Below are positions 52,174 through 61,667 of a stretch of 64,000 nucleotides of DNA, in pieces (positions within the stretch are counted from its first letter, which is position 1; each line of letters opens with the position of its first letter). The notes beneath the pieces were generated by a model. That model was not told the origin of the DNA. It searched no databases and saw nothing but the letters and a program-made list of their open reading frames with translations. The position numbers and the translations under genes were made by a program. The DNA is taken from contig NZ_JAAVVC010000002.1 of the NCBI RefSeq assembly GCF_018449725.1, forward strand, positions 186,001 to 250,000, given 5' to 3'. The DNA is from Pseudomonas sp. dw_612 (GTDB taxonomy: Bacteria; Pseudomonadota; Gammaproteobacteria; Pseudomonadales; Pseudomonadaceae).

Positions 52174-52308
52174 TGTAGCAGCTGGCGAAGCCTGCGTTCG
52201 GCTGCGCAGCAGTCGTGAAATCAGCCGATGCGGTCCTTCAGAAAGACCGCGTGCTCAGGTTTTACGACTGCTTCGCAGCCGAACGCAGGCTTCGCCAGCT
52301 GCTACAAA
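52174..52308. repeat. long REP-type inverted repeat (family C), copy 2
   Basis: Nearly the same 135-base element as at 41442-41576, differing at only a handful of bases in the centre. Its right end overlaps the stop of the LysR remnant, so the element was inserted at or formed the end of that fragment. Confidence 0.92.
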
Positions 52309-52560
52309 GTGTGAGTATCGCTTGGCTTTACGCACGCCTCAATCCGCCCATTCAACCAATTCAACGCCTGATCCCCACCCCGCCGTTTATGCCACACCAA
52401 CACAAAGCTAAACGACGGAATATGAAACGGTGGCGCAACGACCATCAACGACTACTCATCAATCCCGCGCAGCCCACGGGAAGCCACGGTGAGAATCAAC
52501 TCCGTCCCGCTAATAAACTCCGGCGCCACGCTCCGGTGCGGCAGGCTGTTGGCAACTCGG
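52302..52560 (-). pseudogene. LysR-type regulator fragment with in-frame stop
   Basis: On the minus strand the frame reads RVANSLPHRSVAPEF, then TELILTVASRGLRGIDE, a TAG (52452-52454), then SLVVAPPFHIPSFSFVLVWH and ALNWLNGRIEAC. This is the effector-domain C-terminal part of a LysR-type regulator. The N-terminal two thirds including the HTH are gone, and its last codons run into the repeat. It is head to head with the DMT transporter remnant, the usual divergent arrangement of such a regulator and its target. Confidence 0.7.
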
Positions 52561-52562
52561 CG

Positions 52563-53023
52563 GTGATTGCCGGGGCAGTGGTGACGTTTCAGAGTGCGAT
52601 CAACGCCAACTTGAGTCGCGGCCTCGGGCATCCGCTGTGGGCGACGCTGGCCTCGTTGCTGGTGAGTTTGCTGGTGAGTTTGCTGGTGCTGCTGCCGATC
52701 ATCCTCGCCCTGCGTTTGCCGCTGCCGTCGCTGGCGTTTGTCAGCAAGGCGCCGCTGTGGATGTGGGCCGGTGGCGTGTTCGGTGTGTGCTTTGTGGCAT
52801 TGCGGTGATGTTGCTGCCCAGGCATGGCGCGTCGGGGTTTGTGGTGCTGGCGCTGACCGGACAGGTGATGGCTTCGATGGTGCTCGATCATTTCGGGTTG
52901 TTCGGGTTGGTGGAGCGGCAACTGACGCTGCCTCGGGTGTTTGGCGCGCTGTTGGTGGTGGCGGGGGTGGTGTTGATTCAGTTCAGCAGTTCCTCGGGTA
53001 AAGCGTTGATTGCGACTTCTTGA
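52563..53023 (+). pseudogene. DMT/DUF606 (YdcZ-like) transporter, frameshifted and 5'-truncated
   Basis: The first frame reads VIAGAVVTFQSAINANLSRG ... WAGGVFGVCFVA, and a second frame continues IAVMLLPRHGASGFVVLALTG ... FGALLVVAGVVLIQFSSSSG. One missing base at about 52798-52801 (GCAT for GCAAT) would restore a single DUF606 protein. The N-terminal codons are missing. A 12-base unit is repeated three times at about 52660-52690 (LLVS LLVS LLV). Confidence 0.72.
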
Positions 53024-53028
53024 ACATC

Positions 53029-53104
53029 AAAAGATCGCAGCCTCCGGCAGCGCCTACAGGGGTGCGTGGCCTCTGTAGGAGCTGCCGAAGGCTGCGATCT
53101 TTTA
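53029..53104. repeat. REP-like inverted repeat (family D), copy 2
   Basis: AAAAGATCGCAGCCTCCGGC and the inverted copy ...GCTGCGATCTTTTA. Its right end supplies the stop codon (TAA, 53102-53104 on the minus strand) of the following MFS gene. Confidence 0.9.
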
Positions 53105-54433
53105 AAACTTATCGAGCGTGCGCAGTTTCTGCGGCAACCCCCACATCAGCAACGCAGCCGCAATCAACGCGGCAACGCCGATGACATACAGCGCCGGGGT
53201 GGTGCTGCCGGTCAGGTCCTTGATCCGCCCCACCATCACCGGGCTGACGATGCCGCCAAATTGCCCAAGGGTGTTGATCACCGCAATCCCGCCCGCCGCA
53301 CCGGCGCCCGCACCGGCCAGCAGTTTCGGCGGCAGGGTCCAGAAGCTCGGGATGCAGGCAATGATCCCGGCACCGAGCAAGCCCAGCGCGACGATCAGGA
53401 AGGTCGTGTGGTTGGCGAAGATCCCGGCGCAGAAGAACCCGACCGCGCCCAGCGTTACCAGCCCAGCGACAAACTTGCGGCGCTCGCCGGTCGCATCGGA
53501 CAACCGCCCGATCACCACCATGCTGATCGCGCCGCAGATGTAAGGGATCGCCGTGAGCAAACCGATCATCACCGGGCTTTCGGTGCCGGCGCTGCGGATC
53601 AGTTGCGGGGCCCAGAAATTCAAGCCATAGGACGCGACCTGGATCAGGAAGTAGATCAGCCCCAAGGTCAGGAACCCCGGAATCTTCAGCGCCGCGAGCA
53701 ACGAGCCGCCGCCCTTGTGCGGTTCGTGGTGGGCGATGCGACTGGCCAGCAACGTCTTCTCAGAAGCTGTCAGCCAATGGGCGTCTTCGATGCGGTCCTT
53801 GAGCAACTTCAGCACCAGCAAACCCAGGACGATGCAGGGCACGCCGCCGAGCAGGAACAGCCAGTGCCAGCCGCGCATGTCCATCACGCCGTCGAGGTGT
53901 TGCAGCACCAGGCCGGAGAACGGTGCGCCGACCAGACCGGCGAACGCCGAGGACAGAAACAGCATCGAGGTGATGCGCCCGCGATAGTGCTGCGGGAACC
54001 ACAGCGTCAGGTAATACAGGACGCCGGGCGCAAAACCGGCCTCCATTGCGCCGATGACAAAGCGCAGCGCGTAGAACTGCCATTCGCTGTTGACGAAGAC
54101 CATGGCCGCCGTCGCGACGCCCCAGGACATCATGATCCGGGCGATCCAGCGCCGGGCGCCGACCTTGTACAGCATCATGTTGCTCGGCACTTCGAACAGC
54201 ACGTAACCGACCACGAACAGCCCGGCGCCGAGGCCGTAGGCGGTGTCGCTCAGGCTCAGGTCGGTTTGCAGTTGGAACTTGGCGAAGCTGATGTTGATGC
54301 GGTCGAAAAACGCGAACAGGTAGCAGACCATGATCAGCGGCATCAGGCGCCAGGCGACTTTGCTGACCAGGGCTTTTTCGACATCGAGGCTAACGGACGG
54401 GCTCGCGCCCGCCTCCAGTACATTGAGGCTCAT
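53102..54433 (-). CDS. MFS transporter, anion:cation symporter (ACS) family
   Basis: A 443-residue permease with twelve predicted helices. The DRINISFAKFQLQ motif after helix 1 and the ACS-type motif RWIARIMMSWG place it with phthalate, tartrate and sugar-acid transporters. The adjoining HMG-CoA lyase-like and CoA-transferase genes on the same strand suggest it imports the carboxylate they break down. Its stop codon lies within the repeat at 53029-53104. Confidence 0.88.
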   Translation of the reverse strand: MSLNVLEAGASPSVSLDVEKALVSKVAWRLMPLIMVCYLFAFFDRINISFAKFQLQTDLSLSDTAYGLGAGLFVVGYVLFEVPSNMMLYKVGARRWIARIMMSWGVATAAMVFVNSEWQFYALRFVIGAMEAGFAPGVLYYLTLWFPQHYRGRITSMLFLSSAFAGLVGAPFSGLVLQHLDGVMDMRGWHWLFLLGGVPCIVLGLLVLKLLKDRIEDAHWLTASEKTLLASRIAHHEPHKGGGSLLAALKIPGFLTLGLIYFLIQVASYGLNFWAPQLIRSAGTESPVMIGLLTAIPYICGAISMVVIGRLSDATGERRKFVAGLVTLGAVGFFCAGIFANHTTFLIVALGLLGAGIIACIPSFWTLPPKLLAGAGAGAAGGIAVINTLGQFGGIVSPVMVGRIKDLTGSTTPALYVIGVAALIAAALLMWGLPQKLRTLDKF

Positions 54434-54512
54434 GGTGTTTCTCCAGGCGGACTTCCCGTGGGTGTCCGATTGTTTTTGTTGTCTGGTTGAGGTGCTTGGT
54501 GATGGAGCTTTT

Positions 54513-54605
54513 CTGTGGGAGCGGGCTTGCTCGCGAAAGCGGTGTGTCAGTCAATATGGATGGCGACTGACACGACGCCTTCGCGAGCAAGCCCGCTCCC
54601 ACAGG
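54513..54605. repeat. REP doublet (family A)
   Basis: CTGTGGGAGCGGGCTTGCTC and its inverted copy, with a CTGACAC-containing inner stem. It separates the lyase and MFS genes of the catabolic cluster, which are transcribed in the same direction. Confidence 0.92.
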
Positions 54606-54621
54606 GGTTATTCGGTGTGGC

Positions 54622-55548
54622 TCAGGACGGCGTTGGATGCAAATCGCAATTGCGCCCGGCCTTGGCCAGTTGACCGGGCACTTCATGGCCCAACAGCGCC
54701 GGCAAGCCTCGGGACAGTTTCAGCAGCAGCGGCAAATCGATGCCGGTGTGAATGCCGATTTCATCGCACAGGTTGACCAGGTCTTCGGTGCAGATATTGC
54801 CCGAGGCGCCCGGTGCAAACGGGCAGCCACCGAGCCCGCCGAGCGCCGCGTCGAAACGTCGGGCACCGGCCTCATAGGCGGCGAGGACGTTGCACAAGCC
54901 GAGGCCACGGGTGTTGTGGAAATGCAGGGTCAGGTCCGCTGGCGACACCCGCTGCAACACCCGGCGAACCAGTCGATCCACTTGCCGTGGATTGGCCATG
55001 CCGGTGGTGTCAGCCAGGGTGATGCCCTGAATGCCGAGTTCCTGATAGGCCTCGACGATTTGCAGCACACGATCCTCATCAATCTTGCCTTCGAACGGGC
55101 AGCCGAACGTGGTGGCGATGCTGCCGTTGAGTCGCACCGGCGTGCCGCCGACGTATTGCACGATTTCACCGAACGCCGCCAATGAGGCTTCGCAACGCAT
55201 GCGCATGTTGGCCAGGTTGTGGGTCTGGCTGGCGGACATCACCAGGTTCAACTCATCGGCCCTCGTCGCCAGCGCCCGCTGCGCGCCTTTGAGGTTGGGG
55301 ATCAGCGCGACGTAAATCACGCCAGGTTGGCGGGTGATGCCCTTGAACACCAGCTCACCATCGCGCAACGCCGGAATGGCTTTCGGTGAGACGAACGAAC
55401 CGGCCTCGATGCGGCTGAACCCGGCCAGCGACAGTTGGTCGATCAACGCAATCTTGTCGGCGGTTTCGACCCAGGTCGGCTCGATCTGCAAGCCGTCGCG
55501 AGGCGAGACTTCCTGAACGATCAGCGTCTCGGAAAAGTCAGTGATCAT
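54622..55548 (-). CDS. hydroxymethylglutaryl-CoA lyase family protein
   Basis: A 308-residue HMG-CoA lyase-type TIM barrel. Arg17-Asp18 is in VSPRDGLQIEP. The metal-binding HFHNT pair is in LTLHFHNTRGLG, and the signature loop GGLGGCPFAPGASGN carries the catalytic Cys. It cleaves a 3-hydroxy-3-methyl acyl-CoA to acetoacetate (or pyruvate in citramalyl-type variants) and acetyl-CoA. It overlaps the CoA-transferase stop by four bases, so the two are translated together. Confidence 0.9.
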   Translation of the reverse strand: MITDFSETLIVQEVSPRDGLQIEPTWVETADKIALIDQLSLAGFSRIEAGSFVSPKAIPALRDGELVFKGITRQPGVIYVALIPNLKGAQRALATRADELNLVMSASQTHNLANMRMRCEASLAAFGEIVQYVGGTPVRLNGSIATTFGCPFEGKIDEDRVLQIVEAYQELGIQGITLADTTGMANPRQVDRLVRRVLQRVSPADLTLHFHNTRGLGLCNVLAAYEAGARRFDAALGGLGGCPFAPGASGNICTEDLVNLCDEIGIHTGIDLPLLLKLSRGLPALLGHEVPGQLAKAGRNCDLHPTPS

Positions 55549-56738
55549 TGCACCACTCCTGCGGCTTTCAGCCGTTCGATGTCGGAACCGGTCAGACCCA
55601 GCCCGGCAAGAATGCCGTCGGTGTGCTGACCCAAACCAGGCCCGGACCAGTTCACGCCGCCGGGGGTTTCGGAGAGTTTCGGCACGATGCCCGGCATCTT
55701 CACCGTGGCGCCGCCGGGCAGTTCGGCGTTGAGCAGCATGTCCCGCGCCTGATAGTGCGGATCGGCGACGATGTCGGCCACGGAATAGATGCGCCCGGCC
55801 GGGACTTCGGCGGTTTCCAGCGCGGCCAGTACCTCATCGATTGGCAGACTGCTGGTCCAGTGCGTGATCGCCGCGTCGAGCACATTGCTTTTCAAGGCGC
55901 GACCGTCGTTGTGGGCGAATTCCGGCGCGTCAGCCAGATCGCTGCGACCGATCACGTTCATCAGGCGCTTGTAGATCGGATCGCTGTTGCCGGCGATCAC
56001 CACGTAGGCGCCATCGGACGTCAGGTAGGTGTTGGACGGCGCGATGCCCGGCAACGCGCCGCCGCTGCGTTCGCGGATATGGCCCTGCATGTCGTATTCC
56101 GGCACCAGGCTTTCCATCACGTTGAACACGCTTTCGGCCAGGGACACATCGACCACTTGCCCACCGCCCTGCCCGGTCTTGACCCGCAGCAGCGACATCA
56201 GCGCGCCGATTACCGCGTGCAATGACGCCAGGGAATCACCGAGGCTGACCCCGACCCGGGCCGGCGGCGAACCGGGGGTGCCGGTGGTGTAGCGAATCCC
56301 GCCCATGGCCTCGCCAATGGCGCCGAAACCCGGGCGGTCGCGGTACGGACCGGTCTGGCCGTAGCCGGAGATGCGCACCAGGGTCAGGTTAGGGTTGAGG
56401 GCGTGCAGCACGTCCCAGCCCAGGCCGAGTTTTTCCAGGGCGCCGGGGCGCAGGTTTTCGATCAGCACGTCGGCGCTGGTCGCCAGTTGCTTGACCAGTT
56501 CGATGCCTTCGGCGGATTTCAGATTGAGTGCCAGGGACTTCTTGTTCCGCGATTGCAGGTACCACCACAGCGAGGTGCCCTCGTGCAGCTTGCGCCATTT
56601 GCGCAGGGGATCGCCCTGGCCCATGGCTTCGATCTTGATCACCTCGGCGCCGAACTCGGCCAGCATGCGCGCGGCAAACGGCGCGGCGATCAGCGTGCCG
56701 ATCTCGATTACTTTGATTGCACTCAAGGGGGCAGTCAT
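55545..56738 (-). CDS. CaiB/BaiF family CoA-transferase
   Basis: A 397-residue class III CoA-transferase. Nucleophile Asp168 is in VSLGDSLAS. N-terminal AAPFAARMLAEFGAEVIKIE and the RNKKSLALNLK block are typical. It would load CoA from a donor such as succinyl-CoA onto a dicarboxylate. Paired with the lyase, a plausible substrate is free 3-hydroxy-3-methylglutarate or a relative such as citramalate/itaconate. Start at 56738. Confidence 0.9.
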   Translation of the reverse strand: MTAPLSAIKVIEIGTLIAAPFAARMLAEFGAEVIKIEAMGQGDPLRKWRKLHEGTSLWWYLQSRNKKSLALNLKSAEGIELVKQLATSADVLIENLRPGALEKLGLGWDVLHALNPNLTLVRISGYGQTGPYRDRPGFGAIGEAMGGIRYTTGTPGSPPARVGVSLGDSLASLHAVIGALMSLLRVKTGQGGGQVVDVSLAESVFNVMESLVPEYDMQGHIRERSGGALPGIAPSNTYLTSDGAYVVIAGNSDPIYKRLMNVIGRSDLADAPEFAHNDGRALKSNVLDAAITHWTSSLPIDEVLAALETAEVPAGRIYSVADIVADPHYQARDMLLNAELPGGATVKMPGIVPKLSETPGGVNWSGPGLGQHTDGILAGLGLTGSDIERLKAAGVVQ

Positions 56739-56871
56739 CGCGGGGTACCTCTTTATTCTTGGAATATGTGCCAAGGCTAGAGGACCAGGGGGTGGGGAAT
56801 CCAACCTTCAGTTGGCAAGGGGTGTTCGTGAAACGCGAACGCTCTGGAGATTACCGCGACCTCAAGTCCGT

Positions 56872-56967
56872 CTTCGCGAGCAAGCCCGCTCCCACATTAG
56901 ATCTCCAGTGAACATGGATTTTGTGTCCTCAGAAAATCCCCTGTGGGAGCGGGCTTGCCCGCGAAGA
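56872..56967. repeat. REP doublet (family A), inverted orientation
   Basis: TTCGCGAGCAAGCCCGCTCC at the left and GGGAGCGGGCTTGCCCGCGA at the right. The arms are in the outward order compared with the 54.5-kb copy. It lies between the CoA-transferase ATG and the LysR stop, both minus strand. Confidence 0.9.
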
Positions 56968-56992
56968 GGCCGGCCCATTCAACAAAAATGCA

Positions 56993-57901
56993 TCAGGCCT
57001 GACCCCGCAACTGCTCAAACAACATCCGACTCACCGGCGACAACCCCGCCTCATCCCGCACCACCAGAATCAACGCCCGATCCGACCAGTCATCCGTCAA
57101 CGGCACCGCGTGCAACCCCAACGCCCGCCCAAACAATTCATAGGCTTTCTGCGGCAAGATCCCGATGCCCATGTTCGCCTGGACCATCCGGCACATCGCA
57201 TCGAACCCCGGCACATGAATCCGCAACCGCAACACCTTGCCCGCCTTGCGCGCCGCCGCGTGGGTGCGCATGTTGATCGAACTGGCGGCATGCAAACCGA
57301 CGTAGTCGCTGCCCAGGGTATCGGCAAATGCCAGGGTTTCGCGGCTGGCCAACGGATGATCCGCCGGCATCAACACCACCAGTTTGTCCTGGCGATAGAG
57401 CACGCTGTGCAAACCTTTGACGTCGCTGTCGCTGGAGCAAATCCCGAGGTCCGCCACACCGTCGAGCACGCCTTGAATCACGCCGCTGCTGGGCCGCTCT
57501 TCAAGGTCAGTCTTGACTTGGGGATGGCGCTCGGAAAAGTCCCGCAGGTCTTCCGGCAAGAACTGAATGATCGCCGACAGGTTCGCCAGCATCCGCACAT
57601 AACCGCGAATCCCGTGACTGTGCTCGCCCAGTTCCAGCCCCATTTTCTCGACGTTGAACAGCATCTGCCGGGCATGGTGCAGCAGCGTCTCTCCGGCCGC
57701 GGTCAGGGTCATGCCCTTGGCCTGACGCACGAACAGACTGATGCCGAACGCCTCCTCCAACTCCATCAAACGCTTGCTCGCCGCTGACACCGCAATCGCT
57801 TCACGGGTGGCGGCACGGGTCAACGTGCCTTCTTCGTGGACGGCGACGAATAGCTGGAGGGTGATCAGGTCGAGGCGGCGAATCAGGCTTTTTTGCAGCA
57901 T
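56993..57901 (-). CDS. LysR-type transcriptional regulator
   Basis: A 302-residue LysR regulator. The winged HTH occupies about 8-67 (LQLFVAVHEEGTLTRAATRE...). The effector domain is about 95-300. The ATG at 57901 (MLQKSLIRRLDLITLQLF) is preferred over a longer reading that lacks family sequence. It is upstream of, and codirectional with, the CoA-transferase/lyase/MFS genes, so it is their likely regulator. It is also divergent from the alpha-oxoamine synthase gene. Confidence 0.9.
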   Translation of the reverse strand: MLQKSLIRRLDLITLQLFVAVHEEGTLTRAATREAIAVSAASKRLMELEEAFGISLFVRQAKGMTLTAAGETLLHHARQMLFNVEKMGLELGEHSHGIRGYVRMLANLSAIIQFLPEDLRDFSERHPQVKTDLEERPSSGVIQGVLDGVADLGICSSDSDVKGLHSVLYRQDKLVVLMPADHPLASRETLAFADTLGSDYVGLHAASSINMRTHAAARKAGKVLRLRIHVPGFDAMCRMVQANMGIGILPQKAYELFGRALGLHAVPLTDDWSDRALILVVRDEAGLSPVSRMLFEQLRGQA

Positions 57902-58103
57902 GGGGGGCTCGATGGCGTGGGTTCGGCTGAGTCGGCAGGATAGCCCGGTTTTGGCCCACAGCCCCACAAGGCACCTTCCTACACATAAATCTCTTGTAAC
58001 ACTCAACCTCGTCGGAATTGGCCGATTCAATGCCCTCGCCGCCCTCTGTAAAGTCTGGAAACACACACGGACCGTTACATCACTCAAGGAAAGGCACGTT
58101 CAC

Positions 58104-59339
58104 ATGGATCAGTCACCCCACGCGGAAAACACCTTCACCAACTATCGAAAACTGATTTCACTGGCCGACCACGACTGGGAAACCGCCGAAGCCGGGAAAG
58201 TCGCAGGACTCAATGTCGACATCCGTAGCGCCAACTGTATGGTTGACCAATACGGGCGCGTATTTCATCACTTCTGCACCACCTCTTACCTGGGTCTGGA
58301 TCACCATCCCGATCTGCTCAAAGGTGCCATGAACACGTTGTGGGCAACCGGCACCCTACGCGTCGCCAACTCGAAAAACCGCTGCAAACTGGCGATTCTG
58401 GACCAGTACGAAACCGAACTGTCCGAGCTGTTCGGCGCCCGTTGTCTCAGCACCTTGTCGTGCAGCGCGGCGAGCGCCGGGGTTCTGCCGTTGCTGGCCA
58501 GCGGCGTGTTCACCGACAACCGCCCTCCCGTCATGGTGTTTGACCGGTTGGCGCATTACTCGATGAATCACCTCAAAGCCGCGTGTGCGGACGAAACCAG
58601 AGTGGTGACGTGTCCGCATAACGACATGGACTTCCTGGAAAAACAATGTCAGCAGAACACCACCGTCGCGTACGTGGCCGATGGCGCCTACAGCATGGGT
58701 GGGGTCGCGGACATGGACAGTCTGTTGTACCTGAAGGATCGCTATGGGCTGTTTCTCTATCTGGACGATTCCCATGCCCTTTCCGCTGTCGGAAAATTTG
58801 GCGCCGGCCTGGTGCGCCCCAGGTTGCCCGTCCTTGACGATGACTGCCTGATCGTCGCGTCGCTGGGCAAGTCGTTTGGCGCCAGTGGCGGTCTGGTGAT
58901 GCTCGGCAGCGAACGGCAGAAGAAGCTGATTCAGCGTTACGGCGGGCCCAGCAACTGGTCGCAAAGCCTGAACAGTGCGGCCATTGGTGCAGGCAGGGCA
59001 TCGATCAGGCTACACCGCACCCCGGAATTCGCCGCATTGCAGGAAAAACTTCAGGTTAATATCCGGCTCTTTGACAGCCTGATTCGGACCGAACAGCACG
59101 GCAGCAACATGGCGATTCGCCTGATTCGCTGCGGTGAAGCGGCGCTGGCAAACAGTCTGGCGACCGAATTGGCCAATCTGGGTTTCTTCACTTCGGCGGT
59201 GTTTTTCCCGGTGGTTGCCCAAGGTCAGGCAGCCATCCGGATCACGTTGCGTGCCGATATGGAGGCCGCGCTGATTCGCCACTTTTGTGAACTCATCACC
59301 GAGCTTTTGCACACTCACGGCCGGGACGTCAACGGCTGA
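58104..59339 (+). CDS. alpha-oxoamine synthase (BioF/CqsA-like PLP enzyme)
   Basis: A 411-residue fold-type I PLP enzyme of the alpha-oxoamine synthase family, which condenses an acyl thioester with an amino acid. PLP-stacking His151 (RLAHYSMNH), Asp221 and His224 (LDDSHAL) and Schiff-base Lys256 (SLGKSFGASGG) are present, so it should be active. It is not in a bio operon and carries the DDSH variant of the usual DEAH motif. A CqsA-type or antimetabolite product is possible but unproven. The MFS gene follows after 16 bases. Confidence 0.85.
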   Translation: MDQSPHAENTFTNYRKLISLADHDWETAEAGKVAGLNVDIRSANCMVDQYGRVFHHFCTTSYLGLDHHPDLLKGAMNTLWATGTLRVANSKNRCKLAILDQYETELSELFGARCLSTLSCSAASAGVLPLLASGVFTDNRPPVMVFDRLAHYSMNHLKAACADETRVVTCPHNDMDFLEKQCQQNTTVAYVADGAYSMGGVADMDSLLYLKDRYGLFLYLDDSHALSAVGKFGAGLVRPRLPVLDDDCLIVASLGKSFGASGGLVMLGSERQKKLIQRYGGPSNWSQSLNSAAIGAGRASIRLHRTPEFAALQEKLQVNIRLFDSLIRTEQHGSNMAIRLIRCGEAALANSLATELANLGFFTSAVFFPVVAQGQAAIRITLRADMEAALIRHFCELITELLHTHGRDVNG

Positions 59340-59355
59340 CCCCAGGGAAGATTCC

Positions 59356-60522
59356 ATGAAGAGCAGCACCACCCTCCTCGTCACCTGCAGCACGGTTTTT
59401 CTCGCGCAGTTGGGCATGAGCATTTACCTGCCGGCACTGCCGGAGATTGCCCGCCATCTGTCCGCCGAGGCGTCGCAGGTGTCGTGGGGGCTGGCGGTGT
59501 ACCTGATCGGCATGGCGCTGCCGATGTTGTTCTGGGGCAGCCTCGGTCAACGTATTGGGCGCAAACCGGTGTTGCTCGCGGCGCTCGGTATTTATGGCCT
59601 GGGCAATCTGGCCTTGCCTTTGAGCCAGACGCTGGAATCGTTTCTGTTGTTTCGACTGGTTCAGGGCATTGGCGCCAGCGGGATTTCGGTGATGGCGCGG
59701 GTGTTGATCCGCGACAGTTTTCGCGGTGACCTGCTGGCCAAGGCGTTGTCGTGGATTTCGATTTCGTTCGTGGTAGCGCTGGGGATTGGCCAATACCTGG
59801 GGTCGATCATTCAGGTGGCGCTAGGCTGGCCGGCGATCTTTTATCTGTTGGGAGCAGTCAGCCTGGGGATGGCGGTGATCGTGGCGCGGGTCACCTTTGC
59901 GGTGTTGAGCGAAGAAAATGCTCAGTCGTCAGCCTGGCCGAGCTACTGGCGCATTTTGCGTCACCGCGCGTTCCTGCTGCCGGCCTTGGCTGGCGGCCTC
60001 GGTTACGGGGTGATCATCGCGTTCAACACCGCCGCACCGTTGATTCTGCAAGGGCCGTTCAACTGGTCGGCCGTGGAATACGGATTGCTGGGTTGGCCGA
60101 TCAGCGCCGCGTATTTTCTCGGGGCGTTGGGCGTGAATCGCTTCGTGTTGCGCACCGGCCAGCATTGGTTGATGACATTGGGTGTCGGTCTGGTGCTGGC
60201 CGGCAGCGGGGTGATGTTGCTGGGGAGTGTGGCGGGAACGTCGGTGGCGTTGCTGTTCTGGCTGCCCTACTGCGTTGCGGTGCTCGGCCAGTCGTTGAAT
60301 TATCCGATCAGCCTGTCGCTGGCCAACGATGGTTCGCCGGTTGGTGGTGCTTATGCGATGGCGTTGAGCGGCTTCATTCATCAACTGATGGCGGCGGTCA
60401 TTGGCGGCATCGCCAGCCTGATCGCCAGTCAGCAGGCGTGGCCATTGTCGTTGTTGTGCACCTTGCTGGCCCTGGGCGCGATGCTCTGTGTGAGGTTCGC
60501 GCCGGGCCGCAAAACGGGTTAG
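59356..60522 (+). CDS. Bcr/CflA-like MFS exporter
   Basis: A 388-residue MFS drug/metabolite exporter with twelve helices. [12 protein letters not shown] after helix 1, [14 protein letters not shown] (motif A) and [10 protein letters not shown] (motif B) mark the Bcr/CflA (DHA1) branch. It is cotranscribed with the oxoamine synthase, which suggests export of its product or self-protection. The stop overlaps the convergent alcohol dehydrogenase stop by four bases. Confidence 0.88.
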   Translation: MKSSTTLLVTCSTVFLAQLGMSIYLPALPEIARHLSAEASQVSWGLAVYLIGMALPMLFWGSLGQRIGRKPVLLAALGIYGLGNLALPLSQTLESFLLFRLVQGIGASGISVMARVLIRDSFRGDLLAKALSWISISFVVALGIGQYLGSIIQVALGWPAIFYLLGAVSLGMAVIVARVTFAVLSEENAQSSAWPSYWRILRHRAFLLPALAGGLGYGVIIAFNTAAPLILQGPFNWSAVEYGLLGWPISAAYFLGALGVNRFVLRTGQHWLMTLGVGLVLAGSGVMLLGSVAGTSVALLFWLPYCVAVLGQSLNYPISLSLANDGSPVGGAYAMALSGFIHQLMAAVIGGIASLIASQQAWPLSLLCTLLALGAMLCVRFAPGRKTG

Positions 60523-61667
60523 AACGCGCTGCGGAAAATCTCCTCGATCTGCCGCTGATCCGCCGGGCGCGGATTGGTCAAGCCACAGGCGTCTTTCAGA
60601 GCGTTGGCGGCGAGGATCGGGATGTCGTTGAGCTTGGCGCCGAGGTCACGCAGACCGCCGGGAATTTCCACGTCCTTGGCCAAACTGCGAATCGCCGCGA
60701 TGGCCGCTTGTGCGCCCTCTTCCGGGCTGAAGCCACGAATATCGGCGCCCATGGCGTGGGCCACGTCGGTGAGGCGATCGCCACACACCAGCGCGTTGAA
60801 GCTTTGCACATGCGGCAGCAACACAGCGTTGCACACGCCGTGGGGCAAGTCGTAGAAGCCGCCCAATTGGTGGGCCATGGCGTGGACGTAACCGAGGGAC
60901 GCGTTGTTGAACGCCATGCCGGCGAGGAACTGCGCGTACGCCATGTTTTCCCGGGCGGCCATGTCGCTGCCGTCGCGCACGGCCAGGCGCAGGTTGTTGC
61001 TGATCAGGGTGATGGCTTTCAGCGCGCAGGCGTCGGTGATCGGGTTGGCGGCGGTGGAGACGTAGGCTTCGATGGCATGAGTCAGCGCATCCATGCCGGT
61101 GGCGGCGGTCAGACTCTTAGGCATGGCGACCATCAGCGCCGGGTCGTTGACCGACAGCAGCGGTGTGACGTTGCGGTCGACGATGGCCATTTTCACGTGA
61201 CGCGATTCGTCGGTGATGATGCAGAAACGAGTCATCTCGCTGGCGGTGCCGGCGGTGGTGTTGATCGCGATCAGCGGCAGTTGCGGTTTCTCCGATTGAT
61301 CGACGCCTTCGTAGTCGCGGATCTGCCCGCCGTTGGTCGCGCACAACGCGATGCCTTTGGCGCAGTCGTGGGGCGAACCGCCGCCCAGGGACACCACGAA
61401 ATCACAGCGGCTTTCCTTCAGCAGGCCCAGGCCGCGCTCGACGTTGGCGATGCTCGGGTTAGGCTTGGCGCCGTCGAAAATCACCGAATCGATGTCCTGC
61501 ATCGCCAGTTTCTCGGCGATCATCGCCGCCACGCCTGCCTTGGCCAGCCCGGCGTCGGTGACGATCAGCGCTTTGCGAAAGCCGTACTTGCGGATGGCGT
61601 CCATGGCTTCGTCGAGGCAACCGGTGCCCATGATGTTCACGGCGGGGATGAAAAACGTGCTGCTCAT
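60519..61667 (-). CDS. iron-containing alcohol dehydrogenase
   Basis: A 382-residue group III alcohol dehydrogenase. NAD-binding [11 protein letters not shown] is at about 96-106. The metal-binding region [14 protein letters not shown] and the [16 protein letters not shown] block carry the Asp and His ligands. This is the FucO/YiaY-like family, whose members oxidise short alcohols or 1,2-diols. The ATG at 61667 follows AGGAGATTCGGTC. Convergent with the MFS gene. Substrate unknown. Confidence 0.92.
   Translation of the reverse strand: MSSTFFIPAVNIMGTGCLDEAMDAIRKYGFRKALIVTDAGLAKAGVAAMIAEKLAMQDIDSVIFDGAKPNPSIANVERGLGLLKESRCDFVVSLGGGSPHDCAKGIALCATNGGQIRDYEGVDQSEKPQLPLIAINTTAGTASEMTRFCIITDESRHVKMAIVDRNVTPLLSVNDPALMVAMPKSLTAATGMDALTHAIEAYVSTAANPITDACALKAITLISNNLRLAVRDGSDMAARENMAYAQFLAGMAFNNASLGYVHAMAHQLGGFYDLPHGVCNAVLLPHVQSFNALVCGDRLTDVAHAMGADIRGFSPEEGAQAAIAAIRSLAKDVEIPGGLRDLGAKLNDIPILAANALKDACGLTNPRPADQRQIEEIFRSAF

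Noticed and set aside
58104..59339. Calling the oxoamine synthase BioF
   Set aside because: No biotin genes nearby, and the DDSH variant and exporter partner argue against it. Left at family level.
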